This document shows, piece by piece, positions 29,220-38,984 of a DNA stretch of 64,000 nucleotides. Below the pieces are notes generated by a model, which was not told the DNA's origin, did no database searches, and was given only the letters and a program-made list of their open reading frames with translations. The position numbers and the translations under genes are program-made. The first letter of the stretch is position 1. Every line of letters starts with the position of its first letter. The stretch is from Angiostrongylus vasorum (lineage: Eukaryota; Nematoda; Chromadorea; Rhabditida; Metastrongylidae): positions 372,001 to 436,000 of the forward strand of contig JADANN010000456.1 of NCBI GenBank assembly GCA_018806985.1. The letters are read 5' to 3'.

Positions 29220-30355
29220 GTTGTATACAAAAAACGCAGACTGAATTGACTTTCTCGCTTAATACTTTTTTGTTATTATAACAGTTATCGAGGACAATTT
29301 GGTTACCACATTGCTTGCTGCTGCCATCCCATGAGCCCGCTTCATGGGCTCAATTTGCAGTAACAGTCATAGCATGCACGTATATAAAATAGCAGCGAAA
29401 AAACATAAAAGTCTTGATATACGCAAAATTAACGGAATAACATCCAAGAAAATCAGTAATGATAACTCGTAGCAAATCAGTAAATATGTGGATGGATAGA
29501 AAGACGATCAAGATATACAGCTTGCAGATGTCATGACTACACACCGCCCATATTCAACGATCTCCAGCAGTTGTTCGACCTTTTAAAACGACCGTAACTC
29601 GGAAACAAATGGGCATGTTAAGTGATGGACAGATAGATGTTGGACGATACTTGCAATAAAATGTGTTATAATTAGATCTTGTAAAAAAAACAATCAATAA
29701 ATATATTTATTCGTAGTGTGCTTCTCATAAAGATATGGATAGAATGATATGGATAGTTGAAAAGTGCAGAACTACCCGGACACAATCCGAAGTCCTTACG
29801 AAAATCACAGACAATCAATAATATCGATCCGTCTTATGAAAAACATGTCTCATAATTTGGGTGTATTGTCAGAAATGTCGCCAAATCTTGTCTGTTGGTG
29901 CTCAAATTATGAGAAATTAAAATCCAAGTCCATAGCTAGTGAACAATAAGAAAATTTACGAAAATAATACAATAAGAACAAATAATTACTTAGTAAGGCA
30001 ATGATGATGACTCAGTCGAGATGAGATCTCCCAAATTTATCTCAACGATCTTATATAAAAATTAATCGATTTTTTACAAGCAGAAAAACAAGTCACTTAA
30101 GCGTTGGAATGGAAATCACGTGCGATCAACTTAACATAGCAAAATCTGAGGTTCTCGACGAAGTTAAGTACACGATATGTGATGACGTCACTACCGGCTA
30201 CGTGACGACTACAGTATTCATTAGTTTCTCGCTATAACTGCTATACTGTGGGGCCATAACTAGTGATCATAAAGTTACTTATATTGGGGTGAGAAAAATA
30301 AAACCATTTGTGAACTGAGGAAGCCGCCGACGATGACATTACAGCGAAGGTTAAT
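29220..30355. other. Non-genic AT-rich DNA
   Basis: No gene or repeat recognised. It lies downstream of the host gene ending at 30359. The closest AATAAA-like sequence on the minus strand is not immediately after the stop. Confidence 0.4.
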
Positions 30356-30358
30356 ATT

Positions 30359-30580
30359 TTAGGAGAACTGTATGCAGAGTTTATTGCCAAGCTGATCTGC
30401 ATCAAGCCATTCACGAAACGGTCGTAGTTTCAGCGTTGCCGGTGCACGATTTCGAGCACCGATAATACAAAGCCTGAATACTTGCAGTTGTTCAGGAGAG
30501 AAGATCAGTGTGGCCGGTGTACGATAGACCGCTAAGCGACGCATTCGCCTCAGTTGTGGTACCGTGCAACGGAATGTGAT
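30359..30580 (-). CDS. Unrecognised gene, terminal exon
   Basis: Acceptor TTATTTTAG, phase 0, 73 codons plus TAA. It encodes ITFRCTVPQLRRMRRLAVYR and FREWLDADQLGNKLCIQFS at the C-terminus. Confidence 0.65.
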   Translation of the reverse strand: MTFRCTVPQLRRMRRLAVYRTPATLIFSPEQLQVFRLCIIGARNRAPATLKLRPFREWLDADQLGNKLCIQFS

Positions 30581-33500
30581 CTAAAATAATAATTTGAGGA
30601 AATATCGCACAGAACAACATAATATTATTGAAGTCATGGCGTGTTTTGGACTGATGAAGCGTGTTAGCGGTTAGAAGTGCCTTGTAATACACAAGTGGTC
30701 TCTGGTTCGATCCCGCGCCCTGGACTCATCGAGCCTTCCATCCGTACGAACTCGACAAATTGGTACCAGATTTACCTAGAGGGATTGCGGCAAAGAAATA
30801 ATAGATTGGTATCGCGAGAGAATGTAGGGGCCTGACATAGATAGATTTAATCTCTTCTAACGATGCAAGTCGAATGCATGGGGAATCTAAGGAATGATCG
30901 ACGCTGGAAGCTTCATCCTCCTATCTTTTTATTAACGGTTTGCAGATAATTTCAAACTCAATCTGTCTTTTATGCCAAATAGATCAGCGCAAATCTTCAC
31001 CGCTAGATGAGATACTGAGCAGTGAGAATATTGCGTTTCTTGCATATAACTAAGATATAAAACCATGTTTACGTCATATTCTCTATTTGCAAATTCACTG
31101 AAGCGAAAAAATTTTGTACAGTGAGATTCGGGAGCCCTAAAGAAAAGAACTCTTACTTCTTTTGCTTTCGGAAACAGTGGACCGAGCGGAATACGCTGCG
31201 TGGTTGGATTCCACGGCGGTAAATCAGTATCGGTCTGACACAGATAAGTGGACTGATTGAATTTTATATCCGCTTGCAACCATCCAGGAACCTGAAATAG
31301 GAATTTCAAAGGCATACTGCATTCATAACAAGCTGCCTAGTTGTAGTACTTAGGTGTCCAGTCTTGAGAAATAGTGTAAACATTAGTAATATGTCCAATT
31401 GAATGGAGCTTTACGACTGAGCAGGTTTTTTTTCAAGAGTCCCAGGATAGCATTACCACAGCGCCCGAATTCTTCCGCCTACTCCTGGTTCACAGGAATT
31501 AGAGTCAAGTTTCAAATTCCACAATTTGCTTTCTTCCACGGATGTCTATTGGTCACTGTATCGCAAATTTAAATGGCTGTGGATTAGGCTTTCACTTGGG
31601 TGACCATTCGGGTACAAATATTGAACTCCTTTTGAACCTACTAGTTCTTCAGGCAATTTTTAAACAGAAGAACGAAGAAAATTGTAGCGATTCTAATAAT
31701 ACGAACCTGTATTCCGTCCGTCATCGGCACCGGATCCGTGCCTCCAGCCGCCGCTTGGAAGGCGAACCATGTCGATATGTCTGTTGTGCATTGGCCGGCA
31801 ACGCATAGCTCAGCAATACATGCGTCAAGCTGAAATTTCGAAAATGTTTCGGCTTTACTACTTTCGTATTGACTATGCTTTAAGTTAGACGTCTCCACAG
31901 CTGTTTCCTGGAAGCAATCAGTTGAAACTGAGAGAAGATGGTTTTTGGCGTTTTTTTATTGAACGGACGACAAAAGGGAAAGTACATTGCAAATATGCTT
32001 CTCGTTCTTTCTTTCGTTTGAACGGAAGAACAAAAAAGGAAATCAGATTTCAAATATTTGCGGTAAAAAAGATTAGAATAATTTCATTTCCTGTTTTGAT
32101 CGCAATTATACATTCACCAGCTTAAGCAACCTTCAGAACTGGTGCACGGTAATTTGGCTAACTTTACGTTAGTCCCAATAATAAAGTTCTAGTGATTGAA
32201 GCCCTTGCGATGAAAGTCATTAGGAGCTTAAATGTGAGCAAACATACTGGTATGGATTAGGTTATTGGTCGAACAGATTGTTTATGAATAAGCAGTTGGT
32301 TGGCCTCTAAGTTAACTAAAATTTATTCTCTAAATGTTAGAATATTAGGATGTAGCCAAAGTACTCGCCGATCTTGACAGTATTTTCCTCTACGATTTTA
32401 TTTATTCCGAACATGACTTCAGTACAGCAGTATGTGGCATGTTCTTCATTATTATTAAGGATAGCATAGTATTTTTTGAGTAGCCTCTGAATCTCTCATC
32501 GCTGGATATCAAACGTTATTACCTGAAGAAATTAGCTACACCATTATTGAGGTCTACGCAGTACTTGAACTTCATGTTGCAGAAGTGATGCTTCTGCATC
32601 CGGAACAAGTAATGGGCAGAAGCCACTGTGGTTCAAAGCATAAATAAAGGATGCAGTCCGAGAATGCTGTTGACTGTGATGGAAGTGGTAGCTGGTTACG
32701 ACCAGCTCCTCAGTTCTCAGGAAGTAAACCATGTGATGTTCATGTGCACACATGATGGCTCACAAATAACAGTTGGTTGGTCAGAGTGTGCGGTGAGATC
32801 CAATCTTTCTAGTTCAACGAGTAGAGCTGCTCATTGACGGTGATGTGAAGGAAGTCCAACGGCTTTGGAGTGAGTTCTTTTTATAGCTGTAGGTTTCTGC
32901 GTAGAGTGTCCTCCTTAAACATGACTGCTCGGCCCAAAGAGACATATCCTCGCAGTTAATGGAACACCTCGTCGGACCATTTGAACCAGAAGACACCACT
33001 TTTCGCCTAGGTCCAAATGTGACGTTGAACTTGTCTGAGGTCGGCGGCACGCTAGTAACTAGCAGAAGTCGGTAAGAAATGACGGTTCAAATGTCTCGCT
33101 CCTTCTTTCTTATTCGATGTCCCTTCCATCGCTACTATAGGCGCTTTTAGACGTGTCCTTTATTCCTTATTTTATACGACCCGTCTTCACATCTACTGTG
33201 GGAATCCTAGCACTTCTCACATTCGATTCGTTACCTCGCACCTACCGTCCATTAAAGTCTTCCAACTTTTACGAGTGGCTTTCGCTGCTGCTTGAGGATT
33301 TTCGTTTCATCTTGAATGTCGGAGAATGTTGGTCGAGACGATTCTCACTGGAGTCCTGGGATAGCCGGGCTAGAGCGATCTCAGTTGGATTACACAGGGT
33401 GATTTTCTACTGGACAAGTCCGGTACCATTTTCCCGAATCCGGAAGGATAAGAAGAGGCTTGGTGAGTACGAAAAGGGATGGAACCAATTGCCGTGCTCA

Positions 33501-34057
33501 TGACGACCGCCATCACAACACTGTGCTAACACCCTTCGCTTCATTTTACACGTTTAATACAGAATTTTCAATAACTTACTCTAATTGAGTACAAACCCAT
33601 TCATGACTGGAAAAAACAGGTTCTGAACAAACAAAAATGGGCAGCCATTCATCTGCATATTTAATTAAATATTTGATAAGTGTTCTTCAAATAGTAAATA
33701 TTCAATATATATGCTCTTTTTTCATAAACAGTAAATAATTACTACTTAATAAGCTTTCTTCAAATGCCAAACAGTATGCGGAAATTATTTTTTGTTTCAT
33801 AGGTACGTGTGCACAGCCTTCTAATGGCTTTACTAAGCATTTCTAACCGAAGAGAGATTTGATCCCTAACATCTGTGGACTAGTAATTGATTGATAATCG
33901 CCTACCGTTATCGTATGAGCTGATCTGCCAAAGTATTGAATGGCTGCACGAAGTTTTGTCACTTCTTTTGTGGTCCATTGTATATGAGCCGCTAGAAGAA
34001 TAGAACGATGCTCATGATGTGCAAGCAGATTACAAGTCGGATGTCGGAAAAAATCTC
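30359..34057 (-). CDS. Unrecognised host gene, 3' part (four exons)
   Basis: Minus-strand exons 34057-33906, 31907-31707, 31291-31157 and 30580-30359 have TTTCAG- or TTTTAG-type acceptors and GT donors, and join in phase into about 235 residues ending TAA at 30359-30361. The first exon needs an upstream exon ending in phase 1. The protein part is soluble-looking and Cys-containing (LDACIAELCVAGQC) with a basic, Leu-rich C-terminal region. I do not recognise the family. A SINE B and a SINE C sit in its introns. Confidence 0.62.
30650..30925 (+). repeat. SINE B copy in the last intron of the minus-strand gene
   Basis: Head TTAGCGGTTAGAAGTGCC and CTGGTTCGATCCCGCGCCC (excellent box B); body AAATTGGTACCAGATTTACC; 3' end GAATGATCGACGCTGGAAGC. 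Confidence 0.72.
31157..31291 (-). CDS. Unrecognised gene, third visible exon
   Basis: Acceptor CTATTTCAG, 135 nt, phase 0, donor GTAAGA. It encodes VPGWLQADIKFNQSTYLC and a proline-rich stretch. Confidence 0.65.
31707..31907 (-). CDS. Unrecognised gene, second visible exon
   Basis: Acceptor TGCTTCCAG, 201 nt, phase 0 both ends, donor GTTCGT. A second in-frame acceptor (AATTTCAG before 31829) would shorten it by 26 codons. It encodes LDACIAELCVAGQC and ISTWFAFQAAAGG. Confidence 0.6.
32540..33060 (-). other. Coding-like stretch with stops, unassigned
   Basis: Between the first and second visible exons of the minus-strand gene. Several blocks read like protein in different frames (KELTPKPLDFLHITVNEQLY; KFKYCVDLNNGVANFF), separated by stops. 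It could be a decayed transposase or other element. No family recognised. Confidence 0.25.
33150..33545 (-). repeat. SINE C copy
   Basis: TTATTTTATACGACCCGTCT, GCACTTCTCACATTCGATTC and GCTTTCGCTGCTGCTTGAGG in reverse order. The head end lies near 33500. Confidence 0.65.
33906..34057 (-). CDS. Unrecognised gene, first visible exon
   Basis: Acceptor ATTTTCAG, donor GTAGGC; 152 nt, phase 1 in and 0 out. It encodes DFFRHPTCNLLAHHEHRS and KEVTKLRAAIQYFGRSAHT. If the donor were ignored, the frame would continue to a stop at 33843, a less likely terminal exon. Confidence 0.58.
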
Positions 34058-34484
34058 CTGAAAATGAACATAATAAGTTAAAATGTGACAAAGATTGTCC
34101 CACAAGTTGTGCACACTATGATAGGCGCCAAAAAACCGAGCACCAATAGTAAGTGAGTGAATGAGTCGCAGTGATATAATTACTACCTGTTAATTTAGGT
34201 CATCGTTCAACGCATCATGTAAGCATCACTAACTTTGAAATTTAGAAATGAAGCAATGTTTATGAAATTATTACGAAATTTTCTGGAATAGTGTTCCATG
34301 CCTTTCTTCTTTTTTTATTTCTCTTTCTATTTTACTCTAACAGTGAAAATATCACCAATGAGGAACCTGAGTGAAGTAAGGATTCCGTGCAGATGAGAAA
34401 TGTTTCTGCAGAATAACTACAAGAATGTGGAGATGCCATGACGAAGTACGTTGGTATAGATACTGCTCACATTGATTACTTACT

Positions 34485-34865
34485 TAAATACTTGGACGGC
34501 CCGTACCTTTTTCGGGGTTTTGCTGGTTTAGCCAGTGTGGTTCCCTGGAATCCCGAGGTCAGCTTGACCAAAGTCTGCTCCTGGTAGTCACCACTCCAGT
34601 CAGTCTAACCCTTGTGGACCAGAGAGAGATTTGCCTCCATACGACTAGTTTCCTACTAAGACGGTGGTGGATCCCGGTATTGGTTTACTCTTAGCTAGGC
34701 TTCCTGATGGAAATGCCGCACTCCTTCTCAGCATGGGAGTCTTGCCGAGGGATGAATCCCTGTGCTGTACATCGCAGCCCGACATCCAGGAACTCCCTCC
34801 CAGCCACGATGAGATGAAACCGTTGAGAGCGCTCACATTGATTAGGACTCGATAAATCAGATCGA
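34485..34865 (+). repeat. Repeat D copy
   Basis: Best match to 6715-7160: GTGGTTCCCTGGAATCCCGA is shared exactly, followed by GACGGTGGTGGATCCCGG, CTTCCTGATGGAAATGCCG and ACATCGCAGCCCGACA in the same order. Confidence 0.65.
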
Positions 34866-34869
34866 TCGA

Positions 34870-35560
34870 TCAGAGGTAACAAACTAAGTAAGAAAGTCAA
34901 TGCATTGTTAAGCGATCCCACCAACTCGTTGATTTCACTCATGTCAGCAAAGTTTAGTAGATTGGTATATGTCACAGACGTTTGTGCAGAACAATTATTA
35001 TAAGTATGCGCTGATCACGTGATGAAGTACATATGCTGGGTGTTGTTCTTTTCTATTTGAGCCGATTCAGACATCAACCAAACCAATTTGAAAAAAGTGA
35101 ATGCCCTACCAGTTGCCTCGAAACTGCGCTACCAGTTGACACTGGGTAACCACATCCACAGGAAAAAAAACCGTTACAAAAGCACATCAATCATTAAAAA
35201 AAATCATTACAATCATCAAAATGGGAAAAAAAGTCACAGTTACCACGTATCGTCAGCAAATCACTAGTCAGAAAATCGCTCCTTTGACGGTTCGACCCCT
35301 TTCAAAGTGTTTTCTACCCTACCAAGACTTTCCAGATAATGCCATAGAGCTACGCTTTCCCCACAGTCATTAACGGACATCCTCTCTCAATCCCCCGACT
35401 ATCCAGCTCCTATTCAGACGCATTCCCTGCTACTACTACACTAATGTTGAGAAGACATACTTTCATCAACAAATAAATAACTAGAATAGTTACCACATGT
35501 TTTATGTGGTTTCGTAGACTTAATGTGTTACTAAAAATTGTCAAATCACATAATGTTTTG
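34870..35560. other. Non-genic DNA
   Basis: A-rich tracts at 35160-35230. No gene seen. An isolated acceptor/donor pair near 35130 on the minus strand is too short to call. Confidence 0.4.
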
Positions 35561-35567
35561 TTAAAAG

Positions 35568-35872
35568 GGAGATAACGCAGTGATTAGTGATGTAGTCGAT
35601 GAGGAAGCAAAGACACTAGTTCGAATCGCTCTTCAACGCTTCATCCAATCTACATGGGAACGCCTTATTTGGGCTTTCCACCAAAATTGCGACTCGACCA
35701 GCATTCTACGACATTCATAAAGAAGCCGAAATCCTTAAACACAGTAGGAACAACAAGCGAAATGTTCGAAGCCCATTGTGGTGGATGAATGCAGAGAAAA
35801 CGAATCGAATACAAAGGTGCTGGGATCAGCACAGTAAATGTGATAACGAGTCATGTGAAATAAAGTAAAAAA
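35568..35872 (+). repeat. SINE C copy
   Basis: Head AACGCAGTGATTAGTGATG and CTAGTTCGAATCGCTC (box B-like); the 3' part is GTGCTGGGATCAGCACAGTA with an A-rich end TGAAATAAAGTAAAAAAG. The middle is shortened compared with 17130. Confidence 0.7.
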
Positions 35873-36004
35873 GTGATGTCTTCAGCACAGAGTTTTGTAT
35901 TGTAAGATAAAAGTGCATTCAAATTATAGTACTAAACATGAAGTAATAGGCATACAAATACCAGTTGTAGGCTTATTCTTTGCCATGAGTACTATTAGGA
36001 GGTT

Positions 36005-36130
36005 ATTCAGAGAGGAGAGAACACTAAGAATAGGTGTGGTGGTGAACGCGTTAGCCTCCGGAAAGGGTAATAGCGCGCTCGTTCTCCACCGCAGACACCT
36101 GTGGTTCGGAGTTTTGCAAGATATAATCTA
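36005..36130 (+). repeat. SINE A fragment
   Basis: GTGTGGTGGTGAACGCG, GGAAAGGGTAATAGCGCG and GGAGTTTTGCAAGATAT in forward order. Confidence 0.7.
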
Positions 36131-36688
36131 AAACGTTGCTGTGGTATTTGCTCAGTCGTTAGCTTCTCAGTTAATAGTCTTTCTTTCAATTTTTTTTTAG
36201 CAAATTCTTTCTATAAAACCACATACAGAGTCAAACACAACGAACTGCCATATTTGACGTTTCTACGACTGAGGTAAGCTCTTATTTTTCATAGTTATTA
36301 ACAGTCCCAGTAGAAATTATTGGAAAAGCATCGTTACTTTGCTTTTATAGAACTCCCGAGGGAATAAATGCTAACACTGGTCGTACAAATGAAATTCTAA
36401 GCCAGATAACGACTCAGCCAGTATTTTACTGCTCCTAGACGAATATGTTATTTAGTCACTGATTGGATTGCCGAGCGCCACCAGAGAATTAAACGGCTTC
36501 GCATACTTTTTTTTAGATTGTCCAATTTATACGAAGTTGGTATAGGAAAAAAAATGAATATGGAAATATATAGAATGCTCAGTCTAGTTAAGCAAGCAAT
36601 CGATCTGAGCCGGAAAACGTATGTATGTTAGTCGTATCACCTTATTCCACTATAACTTTCTGGTCGTTAGTTGTTGTAAGCAATAATG

Positions 36689-36697
36689 CTAATAGCT
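36689..36697. repeat. TSD of the 36.7-kb PLE insertion, left
   Basis: CTAATAGCT, repeated at 37336-37344. Confidence 0.6.
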
Positions 36698-36704
36698 AAT
36701 TGTA

Positions 36705-37045
36705 GAGATGGTGATTGCATGAGCTCGGGTACAGTTTATCTGATCTCCTGTAAGGCGTGCGGAGACGAATACATTGGCGAAACGGGTAGACCACTCTGTG
36801 TCCGCATAAAAGAACACCTAGTCGGTAAACGTAAACCAAACACTCCACTAGGCACGCATAGGACCCACAGACATAACGCGGACTTTGAAGTACGGGTCGC
36901 GATCCTCGCACGGGAATCGCGAACACAAGCGCGCAAAACTCTCGAGGCGTTCTGGAGCAATTCCAGGAATCCGAAAATGAACCGCAGGGATGAATGCCTC
37001 ATTATCACGCGCTATATTGGACAATATATAAACCTATTATTCTGA
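36705..37045 (+). CDS. PLE GIY-YIG domain, open but truncated at its N-terminus
   Basis: An uninterrupted frame encodes GDCMSSGTVYLISC, GDEYIGETGRPLCVRIKEHL and RKTLEAFWSNSRNP, the full GIY-YIG core with the catalytic Tyr, Gly and Arg positions. The RT is absent, so it is a fossil rather than a gene. It is the best-preserved endonuclease copy of this family in the window. Confidence 0.78.
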
Positions 37046-37234
37046 TGAGAGGGGCACGCTTCCATGTGAATTCTGTACGGTTGGCCTTCACACGACATAC
37101 TCATTGGAAGACTCATAGAAAGCGGTGAATGTGCAAAGGCTGTGTTCAATGTGATTGAAATCTTGGTTTAGCGTCTTCTCTGTTTCGGTTATGGAGGTGT
37201 TTGGCCGAATAGATTGCTGTCAACTTGACCTTTC

Positions 37235-37275
37235 CAAGCTCTGAAGAAGTCGAAATTCGCCGAAACGTCAGCTTG
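37235..37275 (+). ncRNA. Hammerhead ribozyme-like motif
   Basis: CAAGCT, CTGAAGA, a weakened stem II (GTCG/CGCC), GAAA, CGTC, AGCTTG. Stem I pairs perfectly over six bases. Core bases are intact; the stem II mismatch probably lowers activity. Confidence 0.65.
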
Positions 37276-37344
37276 TTCGTGAATAAAGAATAAAAATAAC
37301 ACATCGTGTTTGCTCAACAAGAATACGAAGAAATACTAATAGCT

Positions 37345-38420
37345 TTTTACAATATTAAGTATATTTCATTGAATAAAAACCGTCTTAAAAAAAGCAGTTT
37401 TTTAAAGTACTACGAGTGTTTTCATGAAATTGTTTCCAAAAAAGTTGGTGTAACTTTCGCAATTGTCAAGGACCTGGATAGCACTATTAACAACCTAACA
37501 GTTCTTTCAACCTCAAGTGAACTCCATTCGTTCTCTTTACTTCTATCCTCTAACTGCATAACCACCATACCTCAACCACTAACCTACTACTAACACCGCC
37601 CTATTCCATTATGCATCGTATAGTGAACGGGTTTAATTACTAAAGCCGAATTTAACTGTATTCAAGCTCACCATCTCCTAAAGTTCCTCTAGGCAGAATT
37701 TGCGTGATGTCAAAACGTAAGACGTCCAAATATAACATGTGTTGCACTCGATCATCCGTTATCCGTTTGAACTGCTTACATACTCGACTCCACTTTACCA
37801 CATCGAATGGCGACGAATAGTCGAATATCAGACTCCTGACAATGCATACTTTTCAAAACGCGTTTTCAAATTACTTTGCTTGAACCTTCTTTATATATCT
37901 TTTTCTTTATAAAATTCCAGTAAGCAGATGCAGCAATACAATCGTATAATATTTGAGTAAAAATGTAATGAAAACCACTAGGAGAATGTAACTGTAAGAA
38001 TAAAATATACAACTACAATAACAACATAGGGATAAAATGTGAAATTTTTGAAAAAATATAAGGACATACGGGAGTAAAGGATGGACAAAAGATATAGGAT
38101 GGATAAAGGAACTCGGCTAAAGATTGGAGGATGCGGACCATATATGGCCCGCTCTGCAATCACCGATTAGTACGGTAACATTTAAAGCTCTAGTTGAAAT
38201 ATTGACGAAAACTATTAGTAAGCTAAGGTTTGTGCTCATAAAGAAAGTATAATAGTGAGAAAGGCATTGCAACAGACCGAGAACATAGTTGAATTTAAAA
38301 TTAAAATATTTCTTTTCCTGCGTATAAAAAAATACTGCACATCTACTCCTCATGAGAGAGAGAAAGAGAGAGAAAGAAAGAAAGGGGAGTTCACAGCCCT
38401 AAAGAACTAATGTTTTACAT
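37345..38420. other. Non-genic DNA
   Basis: AT-rich. A GAGAGA/GAAAGA purine tract lies at 38353-38385. A 95-codon plus frame starting at 37306 begins inside the PLE tail and is probably chance. Confidence 0.4.
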
Positions 38421-38564
38421 TCATAATAAAGTGACTGGTCCTAGGATCGACTTTCTATTAACCTCGGCATTCGAATATGAATGCGTCGTTTTCTTGTTCA
38501 GCAATCGCGAGGTTGCTAAACAGCATACATTTACTTCATAGAAAAACACAATACAATCCAACAG

Positions 38565-38602
38565 TAGCTGACGTTTCGGCAGTATCGCCTTCTTCAGAGC
38601 CG
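38565..38602 (-). ncRNA. Hammerhead-like motif, left arm
   Basis: GGCT, CTGAAGA, A, GGCGATACTGCC stem II, GAAA, CGTC, AGCT. Core complete. Confidence 0.6.
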
Positions 38603-38646
38603 CCTTTTTACGTGCCTTCCAATGAGGAAGATTAGAACAGCTGATT

Positions 38647-38686
38647 CAGGCTCTGAAGAAGGCGATACTGCCGAAATGTCAGCTAC
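38647..38686 (+). ncRNA. Hammerhead-like motif, right arm
   Basis: CAGGCT, CTGAAGA, A, GGCGATACTGCC, GAAA, TGTC, AGCT. The ACGT palindrome is altered to ATGT, which would weaken a dimeric stem III. Confidence 0.55.
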
Positions 38687-38849
38687 TGTTGGATTGTATT
38701 GTGTTTTTCATGGAAGTAAATGTATGCTGTTTAACAACCACGCGATTGCTGAGCAAGAAAACGACCCACTAATAATAAAGTGACTGGATTAGTCCAATTT
38801 TTCAAGCTGAAAAAACAAAAAAAACCCGTGACAAGAAATGATATCTCAC

Positions 38850-38981
38850 CAAACGTTGTCAGGAAATTCATACGTGACGTGATTTTTCCTTTGATGTTTC
38901 TTCCTCGATACCGAGTGAATCTTCATGTCTTTGTCGACGTTAAATTTTGCGAATAATTTGCGAAGTTTACTATTGAGCATC
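38850..38981 (-). CDS. Possible host-gene exon
   Basis: Acceptor TTAGTTTCAG and donor GTGAGA bound 132 nt, phase 2 in and out, open in one frame: a basic segment MLNSKLRKLFAKFNVDKD and SRKKHQRKNHVTYEF. It may belong to the minus-strand gene ending at 30359 or to another. The fold-back element sits in its downstream intron. Confidence 0.4.
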
Positions 38982-38984
38982 CTG

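Larger units (their letters stand above)
36698..37335 (+). mobile_element. PLE, 638-bp 5'-truncated insertion with TSD
   Basis: Same family as PLE3 but only the 3' end is present: the GIY-YIG domain, 3' untranslated part with the TTGGCCTTCACACGAC block, and pLTR part with a hammerhead. It is flanked by a 9-bp CTAATAGCT duplication, the pattern expected when target-primed reverse transcription stops early. Confidence 0.8.
38439..38771. mobile_element. Palindromic PLE2-family fold-back element with 16-bp TSD
   Basis: Two inverted PLE2-type terminal repeats, arms about 38440-38602 and 38645-38770, around a spacer of about 43 bp. It is bounded by ATAATAAAGTGACTGG at 38423-38438 and again at 38772-38787. 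Each arm has a hammerhead-like motif pointing outward from the centre, and the left arm ends in the PLE ORF-start tag. No coding. It could form by insertion of an inverted dimeric product or by template switching. Confidence 0.8.

Noticed and set aside
32540..33060. Host exons in all three minus frames
   Set aside because: In-frame stops in every frame and no consistent splice pair; more like a decayed element.
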